Source: Shimazuella alba (lineage in GTDB: Bacteria > Bacillota > Bacilli > Thermoactinomycetales > Thermoactinomycetaceae). Taken from it: 64,000 nt of DNA. Shown here one piece after another: positions 45,627 to 54,110 of this stretch; the first letter of the stretch is position 1, and the number at the start of each line of letters is the position of its first letter. The notes under the pieces were generated by a model. The model did no database searches. It had not been told where the DNA came from and worked only from the letters and a program-made list of their open reading frames with translations. Where the stretch lies: NCBI RefSeq assembly GCF_009831235.1, contig NZ_WUUL01000010.1, positions 62,001-126,000 of the forward strand, written 5' to 3'. The position numbers and the translations under genes were made by a program.

Positions 45627-46762
45627 TTTTCACCAGTGAGTATGTTGCTTAAATCAGTAACATACTGATCCTTTCTCCAAGGGGATTGTAACAATTTTCG
45701 GTGTAGGTCTTTCACTTTACTTATTATCTTACTAGAGCCAATGGAGTTTGCAAGTTGAAAAGCACCTTGTGCATAGCGGACAGAAGCATCAACAGCTCCC
45801 AATTTATAATAAGCCTCTGCTTTTTGAATTAATAACCTTGCACGACCTCTCGTATGAGTTGGATTGTATTGAGCAAGACTGGTGTCAATTTGATTAATCG
45901 ATTCTTTATAGTTGTGCAAAAGTACAGAGTTAACTCCTTTCTGTGCTGTTAAGGAAGACAGATTATATTGAGTTAAATTGTTTTCAGGACTAAGTGATTG
46001 AAGTTCAAAATTTTTCTCTGCTAGCCCAATACTGCGATTGCTCTCTTGTCGTTGCAGTGCTTTCGCTTGAGCTTCTGAAAGACCCTGATAAATATACCCT
46101 TCCAACTTGGTATATCCTAAATGTTTGATTGTATCAAGTGCACGGTTGAAGCAGTTGATAGCCTCCATCGGGCGATCTTGATGGTTTAAAGTAACTCCTT
46201 CACGTACTAGCGCTGCAGCGATTAGTTCAGGATGAAACAATCTGTCAGCAATCAAAAATGCTTTTCGATGCGCCATGTTTGCTTCTGTAAAAAGCATCAT
46301 GTCTCGCAATACAGATCCTTGCAGTTGATATCCCATAGAAAGTAGTCTTAGTGAACGCTCATGGAGATCGTCATTTTTTAGTTGATTTGCACATTTTGCA
46401 ATTTGTTGTATCCACGAATTTAGCCCCTGAAAAACTAGTTGTGTTCCTCCAGTATGATACAACGACCAACGAAGTTTCATTTCTTCTTCCAGTACCAATA
46501 AATAATCATTGAATGAAACAAAATGCAATTGTTCAGAAGAGAGGTTGTGAGTTTCGTGCAGCCTAGTAGTTAACGATAAGCCTAGTTCTACAGGTCTCTT
46601 TTGCAAACATATACACAATCGCCTGACACTATCTATTCTGATTGTTTCACCACGTTCGGCACGTTCAACAGTAGAAAGGGAGAGTTCAGCGAAATCTGCT
46701 AGCTGTTGCTGAGTCCATCCCTTCTGGCGTCTTGCTGTTTGTAATAACGTATTTTTCACCAT
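45623..46762 (-). CDS. XRE-type HTH regulator with TPR-like repeats
   Basis: A 379-residue protein. The helix-turn-helix occupies about residues 5-58 (QKGWTQQQLADFAELSLSTVERAERGETIRIDSV). The remaining 300 residues are helical with TPR-type spacing (AINCFNRALDTIKHLGY, ASVRYAQGAFQLANS). AAAGGAGGT precedes the ATG. It is divergent from the lasso peptide cluster, with 470 bases between, and cotranscribed with a DUF218 gene. Control of the lasso cluster is plausible from position but not shown. Confidence 0.8.
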   Translation of the reverse strand: MVKNTLLQTARRQKGWTQQQLADFAELSLSTVERAERGETIRIDSVRRLCICLQKRPVELGLSLTTRLHETHNLSSEQLHFVSFNDYLLVLEEEMKLRWSLYHTGGTQLVFQGLNSWIQQIAKCANQLKNDDLHERSLRLLSMGYQLQGSVLRDMMLFTEANMAHRKAFLIADRLFHPELIAAALVREGVTLNHQDRPMEAINCFNRALDTIKHLGYTKLEGYIYQGLSEAQAKALQRQESNRSIGLAEKNFELQSLSPENNLTQYNLSSLTAQKGVNSVLLHNYKESINQIDTSLAQYNPTHTRGRARLLIQKAEAYYKLGAVDASVRYAQGAFQLANSIGSSKIISKVKDLHRKLLQSPWRKDQYVTDLSNILTGEK

Positions 46763-46867
46763 CGGACCTCCTTTTGATGCATAAAAACATTAAAATGCCA
46801 TCACAACTGAAGGGAAAAATGACGGGTTTCTGACGGATTGAGATACAAAAATTGGTTTATCATTAAA

Positions 46868-46884
46868 TTAGAAATATATTCTAA
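46868..46884. promoter_or_regulatory. Palindrome TTAGAA-ATATA-TTCTAA, candidate operator
   Basis: A symmetric 17-base site about 105 bases upstream of the XRE/TPR start in the divergent region facing the lasso cluster. XRE-type proteins bind such dyads. Assignment by symmetry and position only. Confidence 0.35.
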
Positions 46885-46939
46885 ATGATCTGCCATTTCC
46901 TAATTACGGATATTTTAACATTGGTGATTTAGTAAATGG

Positions 46940-47145
46940 AAGATGAGATCATGAAAAAACGCCTTAGAGAGCATCGATTTAGCAGAAAGATGTAGGAAAA
47001 ATCGAGATTCTATGAAATTGAACTTAGAATGAATTATCGATAACAAAACAGTTCCTAGCCAAGTTACAAAAGCTTTACAGATGATTGCAGATAAACACCA
47101 TCTCTCTGTGTCAGGTAAATACTATCAGAATATCCAGTAATGTAT
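46940..47145 (+). pseudogene. Relict coding fragment upstream of the lasso cluster
   Basis: One frame reads ALESIDLAERCRKNRDSMKL, then a TGA at 47030, then IIDNKTVPSQVTKALQMIAD and SVSGKYYQNIQ before a TAA. It has protein-like composition but an internal stop and no start. The family is not recognised. The rest of the 46763-47234 gap holds the candidate operator and must contain promoters in both directions. Confidence 0.4.
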
Positions 47146-47234
47146 TGAGGCGAGGTGAAGACTTTATTTCATCGTGGATATTACATCTCAATTTAGATAG
47201 TCAAACTATCCAAATTTATGTTAGGAGTGTTTCC

Positions 47235-47513
47235 ATGAATGACATTTACCAAATGAGATTTAAAATTTCCTCGAATATAGTTGCTCAAAATTTTGAGAAT
47301 AGCATCTTTATTTATGATGAAAATACTGGATTTTGCTTTGGGCTAGAAGGAATAGGGTCAGAAATATGGCAGCTAATAAGTGAAGGGAAAACAGTACAAG
47401 AAATAATAGATTCAGTTAAAAAAGAGTATTGTGTTGATGAAAATACTGTTCGTGACGACCTTCAGTTGTTAACCGATCAGCTTACAGCAAAAGGGATTAT
47501 CCGTATCATGTGA
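47235..47513 (+). CDS. Lasso peptide leader-binding RRE protein (B1, PqqD-like)
   Basis: A 92-residue protein. The ATG at 47235 is chosen because TAGGAG precedes it. The fold signature is a three-strand start, then a winged-helix: FCFGLEGIGSEIWQLISEGKTVQEIIDSV and VRDDLQLLTDQLTAKGII. These are hallmarks of PqqD-like RiPP recognition elements. In lasso pathways B1 grips the leader's YxxP motif and presents the precursor to the peptidase B2. It lies 28 bases before the precursor gene. B1 preceding the precursor is a less familiar order than precursor first. Confidence 0.88.
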   Translation: MNDIYQMRFKISSNIVAQNFENSIFIYDENTGFCFGLEGIGSEIWQLISEGKTVQEIIDSVKKEYCVDENTVRDDLQLLTDQLTAKGIIRIM

Positions 47514-47541
47514 GTTTCTTTGAAAGGAGGTGATTAAGGAA

Positions 47542-47673
47542 ATGGAAGAGTCAAATAAAGAGTATACATCTCCACGTCTGATTGAGTTAGGAGATGTAGT
47601 AGAAATAACATTTGGCGGAAAAAGAGGACATGGATCAGATACCTTTTCAACAAGACAAGATCCTAGTCAATAG
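47542..47673 (+). CDS. Lasso peptide precursor
   Basis: A 43-residue precursor behind a very strong AAAGGAGGTGA. The leader (residues 1-24) carries the recognition motif Y8-T-S-P11, then L13, G17, and a Thr at position -2 (T23) before the predicted cut after F24. The core would be GGKRGHGSDTFSTRQDPSQ (19 residues). Gly1 and Asp9 are placed for a nine-residue macrolactam ring, with a ten-residue tail. The leader pattern and Asp9 match the paeninodin-type lasso peptides of Firmicutes that are accompanied by an HprK-like kinase. Paeninodin ends in a phosphorylated Ser; here Ser is penultimate, followed by Gln. The gene is followed by a hairpin. Confidence 0.92.
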   Translation: MEESNKEYTSPRLIELGDVVEITFGGKRGHGSDTFSTRQDPSQ

Positions 47674-47686
47674 TAGTGAGTGCTAT

Positions 47687-47707
47687 GGGAGTACAATTTG
47701 TACTCCC
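47687..47707 (+). promoter_or_regulatory. Hairpin between precursor and maturation genes
   Basis: Arms GGGAGTACA/TGTACTCCC with a 3-base loop, 13 bases after the precursor stop, no T-run. Such stems commonly raise precursor mRNA over the enzyme genes by partial termination or 3'-end protection. Confidence 0.6.
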
Positions 47708-47726
47708 TCAACATAGGGGTGGATAT

Positions 47727-48663
47727 ATGAACTATTATGAAATGCTTGGCCTCAAAATCAAAACAAAGATAGATTTTGAGAAGTCTACTCTATCAAACTC
47801 AAACAAAAAATGGAGAATTTGACTTTCAAATCATCTATGATCCATTGTTTCTTGAGAACTCACTTTTCACTCAGTCAGAACTGAAATATAGAAACTTTCT
47901 TATAGGTGAAGCAAATCCTTTTAAAGAAGTTTATCAAGTAAATGGGAACTGCTTTCTAATCAAATGGTTAAACAAATATACTTTTTTTATAGATTCAATT
48001 CATAATCGATTGATTGTGAACAATCAATCGATTATGAATGGTGAATGGATTGGGATTTTATTCTCAAAAATAATTTCCTTATTACTTTATATAAAAGGTT
48101 ATTCTCAACTACATGGTAGTGCTGTAAGGTACATGAATCAAACGATATGTTTTATCGGCGAATCTGGATCAGGAAAATCAACTGCTGCTTCTCTTTGTAT
48201 TGATGATGGAGGAAAAATGATTACAGACGATCTAATTGCATTTAATCCAGAAGATCTTTTGGTAATGAGTGGTTTCCCAAATATAAGACTCACTCCTTCA
48301 ATTATAAACCTAAGTGAAAAAGTATATTTCGAGGAATATGGTAAGTTGAGATATCATATTACAGAAAATTTTCACTTTAGGGAAACTTCACCTTTGCATT
48401 GTATTTTTTTTCTTGAAGTAAATGATCAGAAAGGTTTTTGCTATCGCAAGTTAAGAGGCAATGAACAGATCATTGATTTATTGAAAAATGTCTACAATAA
48501 AGAAGCTCTACATTATATCTTTTATGATTCTTACTATAAAAGGATCATGACAAGTTTCTTACTTCTTGCCTCGACCATCCCTACGTTTAAAGTTTACAGA
48601 CATTCTAAAACAAAACCAGAGGAACTATTCTCTCTTATTCATTCTCTATTACGGAGTCTTTAA
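47727..48663 (+). pseudogene. HprK-like lasso peptide kinase with apparent N-terminal frameshift
   Basis: The gene starts well: AGGGGTGG, then ATG at 47727, reading MNYYEMLGLKIKTKIDF, which resembles the GL-x-I-x-S/T opening of this kinase family. That frame ends at about 47822. The rest of the protein is in the +1 frame from 47773: RSLLYQTQTKNGEFDFQIIY onward, about 295 residues, with no start codon other than a TTG at 47776 lacking a binding site. The body has the P-loop FIGESGSGKSTAA and MITDDLIAF (Walker B-like), typical of HprK-type kinases that phosphorylate the lasso peptide tail. One extra base, or two missing ones, near the TTTT at 47774-47777 or the A-run near 47804 would explain it. 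True loss, sequencing error or recoding cannot be separated. Confidence 0.75.
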
Positions 48664-48678
48664 TGAGGAGGAAAAATT

Positions 48679-49104
48679 ATGGGTAAGTTTTGTTCATTCC
48701 TACTTAGCTACTGGTACTTGATATACTTTTATATAGAGGTAAGAAGAAAGGGACTTCCAGCTGTTGTAAATATAATGAAAGGTAAAGGACAGAGGAAAAA
48801 AAGACGATGGATCAGTGAACCATTCATTGTTAGCGGATATCAATTGGCTTGTAAAATGCACTTCTTAAATGTGGAATGTTTGGAGAGATCGCTTGCTTTA
48901 TATCAACTGCTGTCTATTAATAGTTATGAAAGTCGATTCTGTATTGGAATAAGGTATAAACCATTTTTAAGCCATGCTTGGGTGGAGTCAAAAATTAAAA
49001 CAATCGATGAAAGTGATAACAGGAATAAATTCCATGTGTTTCTTACTTTACCGGTAGAGGGGGTTGAAGATGTTGAGTATCGTTTATCCTCCAATTCGAT
49101 CTAA
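48679..49104 (+). CDS. Lasso peptide leader peptidase (B2)
   Basis: A 141-residue transglutaminase-fold cysteine protease. VECLERSLALYQLL contains the catalytic Cys 67, and SHAWVES the catalytic His 99, the Cys-His arrangement of all lasso B2 proteins. The acidic third residue probably follows in the next strand. It removes the leader after the penultimate Thr of the leader while B1 holds the precursor. GAGGAGG is upstream of the ATG, and its 3' end overlaps the cyclase gene by 35 bases. Confidence 0.88.
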   Translation: MGKFCSFLLSYWYLIYFYIEVRRKGLPAVVNIMKGKGQRKKRRWISEPFIVSGYQLACKMHFLNVECLERSLALYQLLSINSYESRFCIGIRYKPFLSHAWVESKIKTIDESDNRNKFHVFLTLPVEGVEDVEYRLSSNSI

Positions 49105-50812
49105 AAACCACCCACAAGAACACATTGTTTTTGATGATTTTTTTGCTATCACTCCCGAGCTACATTTCCATCAGATCCATCATTATATTTTGGTCGTATT
49201 TGAAGATATCCATAACATTTACACCAGTGTTATCCAGTCTATACAAACTCATTTGAAATTTGATAAAAACGCAATAATCAATCAAAAAGGTATGTTTTCT
49301 TTTCTTCTTTACAATAGGGAAACCAAAGAACTAAACTTGTTTCGGAGTCTTACTGCTAATCCGGTCTTTTATTATCAAGATGCAGAAATACTAATTATTT
49401 CGAACAAATTACAGTCATTTAAAAGGTTTAGTAATGATCTTAACGAAGAGTATTTTAGGTTATATCTAAATACGGAGTTAACCGAAACAGAACATTCCCC
49501 TTATAAGGGTGTTAGAAGACTTTTACCAGGACATCAACTTTCAAAGAAAAAGGGTTTCGCTCTAAAACTAAATAAATTTTGGTCAATGAGTTTAATGGAA
49601 AGTAGAAGTTCTGAAGAATATATAGAAATATTTTCAGAAGTGATGAAGGAGATTCTTCAAGATTATGTACGAGATCAAAAATCATTTGCTTGTGAGTTAA
49701 GTGGTGGTTTAGACTCATCTAGCATATGTTGTTTGGCAGATCAATTACGCAATGAAAAATCAAGCTTTTATGGTTACACTTATATTTTTGATCGTTTATC
49801 AGATGGTTCATCCAACAAAGAAACAGTCGATATCATCTATCAAAATACAAATCTCATCCCCAACTACCTCAATCTTTCCAACTACTGGTCCTTTAAAGAT
49901 ACGAAAAAAGACATTGTTTATTATGATGAGCCAAGCCAACTAATCTTGAACTATGCCATGTTTCGAGATCTTCATTTAGCTGCTAAGCAGAATGGATCTA
50001 CCATTGTTTTATCAGGAGAAGGAGGAGATGAACTACTATGTTCGAGCTCTCATTATCTTCGAGATCTACTGTTCCAAGGAGATTACAAACGATTGTTTTA
50101 TGATTTGCTAAGGTTGGCTGCAAAGCATAAACAGCCTATCTGGAAAACATTTGGGACACACGTCTTTCCATCCCTGCTGACAAATAAATTAAAGTACAAA
50201 TTTGAAAGTAAATTTAACAATCAAACATGGCAAAACACTGGATTTTATCTAACTTGGTACAATACTCCTTCCTGGATTGGAGAAAAACTAAAAAAAATAA
50301 GTTATCAAGAAGTTGAATCGGAAAGAAAGAGGATAAGAGATTCGAGAATAAGAAGTAACTATCTTCGAGAAAATTTTGAAAGACTATTGTTAATTAATCC
50401 TTGTACGTGGATTGATACTAACATTAGTAAACCATTAGATATGACCCGAGTTTATCCATTTAGGGATCAGCGGATGATTGAGTTTGTTTTTTCGATTCCT
50501 TCTTTAGATCAGCTAGATTTTAGTCATAAGAAGAGATGTATCCGTGAAGGTTTTAAAAATGTTGTTCCACAAGAAATTTTAACTAACCCAGATAAAAGTA
50601 ACTTCGTAGAGATATTTCGCAAAGGATTTTACAAAGAAGCAAACTTTATTAACGAACTCATTCAAATGTCTAGAGCGGATGCATTTGGATGGATAAAAAA
50701 AGAAAAGTTACAACATGCAATAGATAAATTTAAATATGGGTTTAATGATGAATTTGGGTTAATTTCAAAGACATTAGGTTTAGAAATATGGCTTAGACAT
50801 CAAGGATATTAA
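49070..50812 (+). CDS. Lasso cyclase (C, asparagine synthetase-like)
   Basis: A 580-residue protein. The ATG at 49070 is preferred to the TTG at 49064, with GAGGGGG seven bases before. The N-terminal domain resembles the glutaminase domain of asparagine synthetase but lacks an N-terminal Cys, as expected for lasso cyclases. The ATP-pyrophosphatase loop is ELSGGLDSSSICCLAD with Ser 211. Later segments VLSGEGGDELLCSSSHYLRD and VYPFRDQRMIEFVFSIP are typical of the synthetase domain. It adenylates the side chain of core Asp9 and joins it to the amine of Gly1. It overlaps B2, so the two are coupled. Confidence 0.92.
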   Translation: MLSIVYPPIRSKNHPQEHIVFDDFFAITPELHFHQIHHYILVVFEDIHNIYTSVIQSIQTHLKFDKNAIINQKGMFSFLLYNRETKELNLFRSLTANPVFYYQDAEILIISNKLQSFKRFSNDLNEEYFRLYLNTELTETEHSPYKGVRRLLPGHQLSKKKGFALKLNKFWSMSLMESRSSEEYIEIFSEVMKEILQDYVRDQKSFACELSGGLDSSSICCLADQLRNEKSSFYGYTYIFDRLSDGSSNKETVDIIYQNTNLIPNYLNLSNYWSFKDTKKDIVYYDEPSQLILNYAMFRDLHLAAKQNGSTIVLSGEGGDELLCSSSHYLRDLLFQGDYKRLFYDLLRLAAKHKQPIWKTFGTHVFPSLLTNKLKYKFESKFNNQTWQNTGFYLTWYNTPSWIGEKLKKISYQEVESERKRIRDSRIRSNYLRENFERLLLINPCTWIDTNISKPLDMTRVYPFRDQRMIEFVFSIPSLDQLDFSHKKRCIREGFKNVVPQEILTNPDKSNFVEIFRKGFYKEANFINELIQMSRADAFGWIKKEKLQHAIDKFKYGFNDEFGLISKTLGLEIWLRHQGY

Positions 50813-50830
50813 ATTAGGAGTAGATTCGTA

Positions 50831-52252
50831 ATGAATATGGAACCAACTTGGAAACGTATAGGTCTATTGGAGCCGCCTGCGGATAACTCAGGTCAAGAAG
50901 TCTGTATGGTTATTCTTGATGACATCATTCCACATCACACCATTAGTCATTTAAAAGGTAGAGTAAAGAAGGTGAGAGTTCATAAAGATCTCACGGTTAC
51001 TTGTAATGATATATTTCAAGAACCACTTGTTTCAGAAGTAGATGATTATTTAAACCATGGTTTAATGGTTCTGAATTTGCTAGCTCACAAACCTCTTGAA
51101 GATAGTCAAGCTAACGTCCACAAAGGATTATCACCATCTGCAAACTTTGTATTCCTGCCAACTTCTAATCCCGAACGTATAAAAGTGGGTTTAATATGGA
51201 TCTTAAAGCAAAACTGGAATCTCAAAATTGTATTGAATTTGTTTGTACCTCAAGAATATGGATGGATGTCGCCTGCTTCTGAAGACCCATATGTCCAAGC
51301 ATTACAGCCTGCTATTGATGCAGGGTTACTAGTTATTGCTGCTGGAGGTAACTCCAAAGTCCATAACAATTTGCATCCTAATCGATTTTTTGTGGTTAGT
51401 GGATATAACGACAAAGGATCAAATAATTCAAAAAACTATGAGCAACATCTATCTGCTGCCTGTGGTTTAAATGCTGAAGGTTATTGGAGACCAGATATTC
51501 TTTCACCTTATACGTATTTACCATTGCCAAGCCTAACAGGAACTGGTTTTGATTACTTTGGAGGTACTTGCGGTAGTGCCGCCTTAGTTGCAGGGCTATG
51601 TGCTTCTTTACTTTCAGCCATTCCAGATATTACATCGAATACCCTAAGGAACGTGTTGATAGAGACAGGATGCGATATAGATGGTTTTCCAGCACCTATT
51701 CTTAATGCGGAAAAAACGCGAAATGCCTTACAAAATGGTTACCGAAATAATACTTCACCATCATCAAATCCATTAGTTAAGGTTACAAATGAAAATATAT
51801 CTATCCTATCAAAAGATCCATTGGAAAGATCACTTGCTTTGACTATCCTACTAAAAAATGACCAAATGAAAAGAGAGGAGATATGGACATACACAGATGA
51901 TATATCTCCAATGGTAAAAAAAGTTGCTATACAAGGTTTGGGAGATCCAATAAGTGATTTGGAAAGAAAGCATTATTGGAATAAGGTTTATAAAGAAAAG
52001 AGTGATTTTGGAGTAAAGGAGTCATGGTTGTATACATTACTTCGAACTTCATCTGCACATGAGGTAGATAAATGGATGTCTCTTGTAGAATTTATAACGA
52101 TTGATGGTTTGATTTGTATCCATTTATTTTTACAAAAGCACTATCCAGAAGCACCTAGAATGGTTATTTCACCTGATCCTAGTATGTTGGTTTCTACTTT
52201 CTCACCCGTTTTGGAGTGGTATCAATTTCACATAAAATCTCTATTAAACTGA
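50831..52252 (+). CDS. Subtilisin-like (S8) protein with HEAT-like C-terminal region
   Basis: A 473-residue protein 18 bases after the lasso cyclase, with TAGGAGTAG upstream, so part of the same operon. Residues 20-300 form a subtilase-like domain: Asp 30 in MVILDDII, His 76 in NHGLMVLNLLA, oxyanion Asn 174 in AAGGNS, and Ser 249 in GGTCGSAALVAGLCA, so the Asp-His-Ser triad looks complete. There is no signal peptide or propeptide, so it should be cytosolic. From about residue 320 come helix pairs resembling HEAT repeats (DPLERSLALTILLKND; PMVKKVAIQGLGD). Leader removal is already provided by B2, so its job is unknown: immunity by cleavage, trimming or degradation of the peptide are possibilities. 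Confidence 0.85.
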   Translation: MNMEPTWKRIGLLEPPADNSGQEVCMVILDDIIPHHTISHLKGRVKKVRVHKDLTVTCNDIFQEPLVSEVDDYLNHGLMVLNLLAHKPLEDSQANVHKGLSPSANFVFLPTSNPERIKVGLIWILKQNWNLKIVLNLFVPQEYGWMSPASEDPYVQALQPAIDAGLLVIAAGGNSKVHNNLHPNRFFVVSGYNDKGSNNSKNYEQHLSAACGLNAEGYWRPDILSPYTYLPLPSLTGTGFDYFGGTCGSAALVAGLCASLLSAIPDITSNTLRNVLIETGCDIDGFPAPILNAEKTRNALQNGYRNNTSPSSNPLVKVTNENISILSKDPLERSLALTILLKNDQMKREEIWTYTDDISPMVKKVAIQGLGDPISDLERKHYWNKVYKEKSDFGVKESWLYTLLRTSSAHEVDKWMSLVEFITIDGLICIHLFLQKHYPEAPRMVISPDPSMLVSTFSPVLEWYQFHIKSLLN

Positions 52253-52291
52253 CTGATTTAGTAATATATTTCTTTCGAATTCCCTAAAAAG

Positions 52292-52347
52292 GAAATGAAA
52301 CCTGCTCCAATGATTCAAAATTAAATTTAATTGAAATGTTTCATTTC
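52292..52347. repeat. Inverted repeat GAAATGAAAC ... GTTTCATTTC
   Basis: Perfect 10-base arms separated by 36 bases in the gap between the S8 gene and the hydrolase. It may be an operator or a stem at the end of the lasso operon; no T-run follows. Confidence 0.45.
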
Positions 52348-52402
52348 ATGGATACTACTGAATTAGTTATAACTCTAGAAACAAGAAAGGAGAAGTAAAA
52401 GC

Positions 52403-53161
52403 ATGGAAAAAGTAACCTTTAAAAATTTCCGAAATCTAACATTGGTAGGTAACTTTTATCCATCATCTCCCGAAAACATTATTATCATGTGTCATGGTTT
52501 TACTTCAGATAAATCCTCTAGGGGAAGATTTGATAGGTTTGCAAACGCTTTTCATCAATTAGGGTATAGTGTTTTAGCTTTTGATTTTAGTGGCTGCGGG
52601 GAAAGTGATGATGAACGATTAACCATGACTACACGGATTGATGATTTACATGCTGCTATTTCCTTTGTAAAATCCAGAGAGTTTAGTCGTATTGCTCTTT
52701 TTGGTCATAGCCTTGGCAGTAGAGTGTGCTTAGAATGCTACACGGATCAGATTGCCACGATGGTTTTGACAGGGGCATTAACTGGTTCAATGAAATACGA
52801 TTGGAACAATATTTTAACAAAAGAAGAATTACAAGAACTAAAGGAAAAAGGCTACATCACAAAAAATCAAAAGCATAGAAAGGTCATCATCGATAAGCAA
52901 ATGCTTATAGATTTTGAGTTAGTAAACCAAAAAGAATTACTCACAAATGTAAAGTGCCCAGTATTGATTATGAACGGGGATGCAGATGAGGAAGAACGGG
53001 ACTTATACAAATTAAGCAAACATGGAATGAAATGGTTACCGAAAGACTCTAAGTTGGAATTGATTCAGGGTGCGACTCATAGCTTTACAGATCGCTTACC
53101 TGTGATTGAAAAGTTGGCAACAAAGTGGTTTTTAAAAAATTTTCCGCTTTTAAAGAAATAA
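52403..53161 (+). CDS. Alpha/beta hydrolase
   Basis: A 252-residue serine hydrolase. The oxyanion-loop HG is in IIMCHGFTSDKSSRG, the nucleophile elbow is GHSLGS, the Asp lies in LIMNGDADEE, and the His in IQGATHSFTD. It resembles the esterase/acyl-hydrolase class often annotated as alpha/beta hydrolases, including cinnamoyl-esterase-like proteins. GAAAGGAGAAG precedes the ATG. Separated from the lasso operon by 150 bases with an inverted repeat. No signal peptide, so cytosolic. Substrate unknown. Confidence 0.85.
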   Translation: MEKVTFKNFRNLTLVGNFYPSSPENIIIMCHGFTSDKSSRGRFDRFANAFHQLGYSVLAFDFSGCGESDDERLTMTTRIDDLHAAISFVKSREFSRIALFGHSLGSRVCLECYTDQIATMVLTGALTGSMKYDWNNILTKEELQELKEKGYITKNQKHRKVIIDKQMLIDFELVNQKELLTNVKCPVLIMNGDADEEERDLYKLSKHGMKWLPKDSKLELIQGATHSFTDRLPVIEKLATKWFLKNFPLLKK

Positions 53162-53242
53162 TCATGGCTCGTATTTTCATAATAAGTATATAAGTGTGAT
53201 TTCTAATGGTTAGAAAAGAGAAAATAACGGGAGGGTATGAGG

Positions 53243-54073
53243 ATGAAAGTAGACGGGCATACCCACACGCATTATTGCCCACATGGTTCTGGAGAAGAGA
53301 CAGCAAAGTTTATTGAAAAAGCAATTGAACTAGGATTTGATAGATATGTTTTAACTGAACATGCTCCATTACCTCGTTCATTCTGTGAAGCTTTGCCATA
53401 TGAGAAAGAATTGGTTCAATACTTTACCATGAAAGAAACAGAGTTTGATGACTATATAAAAGAAATGCATCAGTTAAAACGTAAATACAAAGACCAAATT
53501 GAGATACGTGTAGGGTTTGAGCTCGATTATTTATCCGAGTATATCGATTGGACGCGAAATCTACTTCGAGAATATCAGGGTTATATAGAAGAAACGGTTC
53601 TATCTGTACATTTTCTAAAAGGAGTAGATGGATGGCGTTGTATAGATCATACTCCTGAGGAATTAGAAGAAAATGTTGTTTTATACCATGGGAATTTTCA
53701 ATCCGTACAGAAGACTTACTATGAAACGATCAAAGAGGCCATCCTTCAGTTCCAACCTTCCAGAATAGGTCATCTCTCCTTGTGTCAAAAATTCCAACAT
53801 TATTTTGATGAAGGGACCCTGGTGGCAGACAAGGCAAAAAATGAAGTCGAACAAATCCTGATATTGCTCAAGAAAAAAGGGATTGCATTGGATTTCAATA
53901 CTGCTGGAATTGATAATAAATATTGCTTGGAGCCTTATCCATCAAATTGGATTGTGAAAAAAGCGCAAAAAATGGGGATTCCATTTATCTTTGGATCAGA
54001 TGCACATGCAGTTGATGAGGTGGGGAGATCGTATAGTTTGTTTCAGTCAGTGATACTATCTAGTTTGGGCTAA
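53243..54073 (+). CDS. hisK: Histidinol phosphatase of the PHP family
   Basis: About 276 residues. The ATG at 53243 has GGGAGGG at ideal spacing; an ATG at 53237 does not. KVDGHTHTHYCPHGSGEE supplies the first metal-binding HxH of the PHP fold. Next come LTEHAPLP, VGFELDYL and VLSVHFLKGVDGW; IGHLSLCQKF and FGSDAHAVDEVG complete the trinuclear site. It should dephosphorylate histidinol phosphate in histidine synthesis, as the Bacillus HisJ/HisK enzyme does. No other his genes are nearby, which is usual for this type. Confidence 0.85.
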   Translation: MKVDGHTHTHYCPHGSGEETAKFIEKAIELGFDRYVLTEHAPLPRSFCEALPYEKELVQYFTMKETEFDDYIKEMHQLKRKYKDQIEIRVGFELDYLSEYIDWTRNLLREYQGYIEETVLSVHFLKGVDGWRCIDHTPEELEENVVLYHGNFQSVQKTYYETIKEAILQFQPSRIGHLSLCQKFQHYFDEGTLVADKAKNEVEQILILLKKKGIALDFNTAGIDNKYCLEPYPSNWIVKKAQKMGIPFIFGSDAHAVDEVGRSYSLFQSVILSSLG

Positions 54074-54110
54074 TTCATCCTTTTATTTTATCGAGAAGTG
54101 GGGGTTATCG

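Noticed and set aside
46951-46995. Short frame MKKRLREHRFSRKM as a possible signalling peptide upstream of the lasso cluster
   Set aside because: No ribosome binding site and no signal sequence; a relict coding fragment overlaps in another frame.
50831-52252. S8 protein as the lasso leader peptidase
   Set aside because: A complete B2 cysteine peptidase is encoded two genes upstream, and the RRE protein pairs with B2 in known systems.
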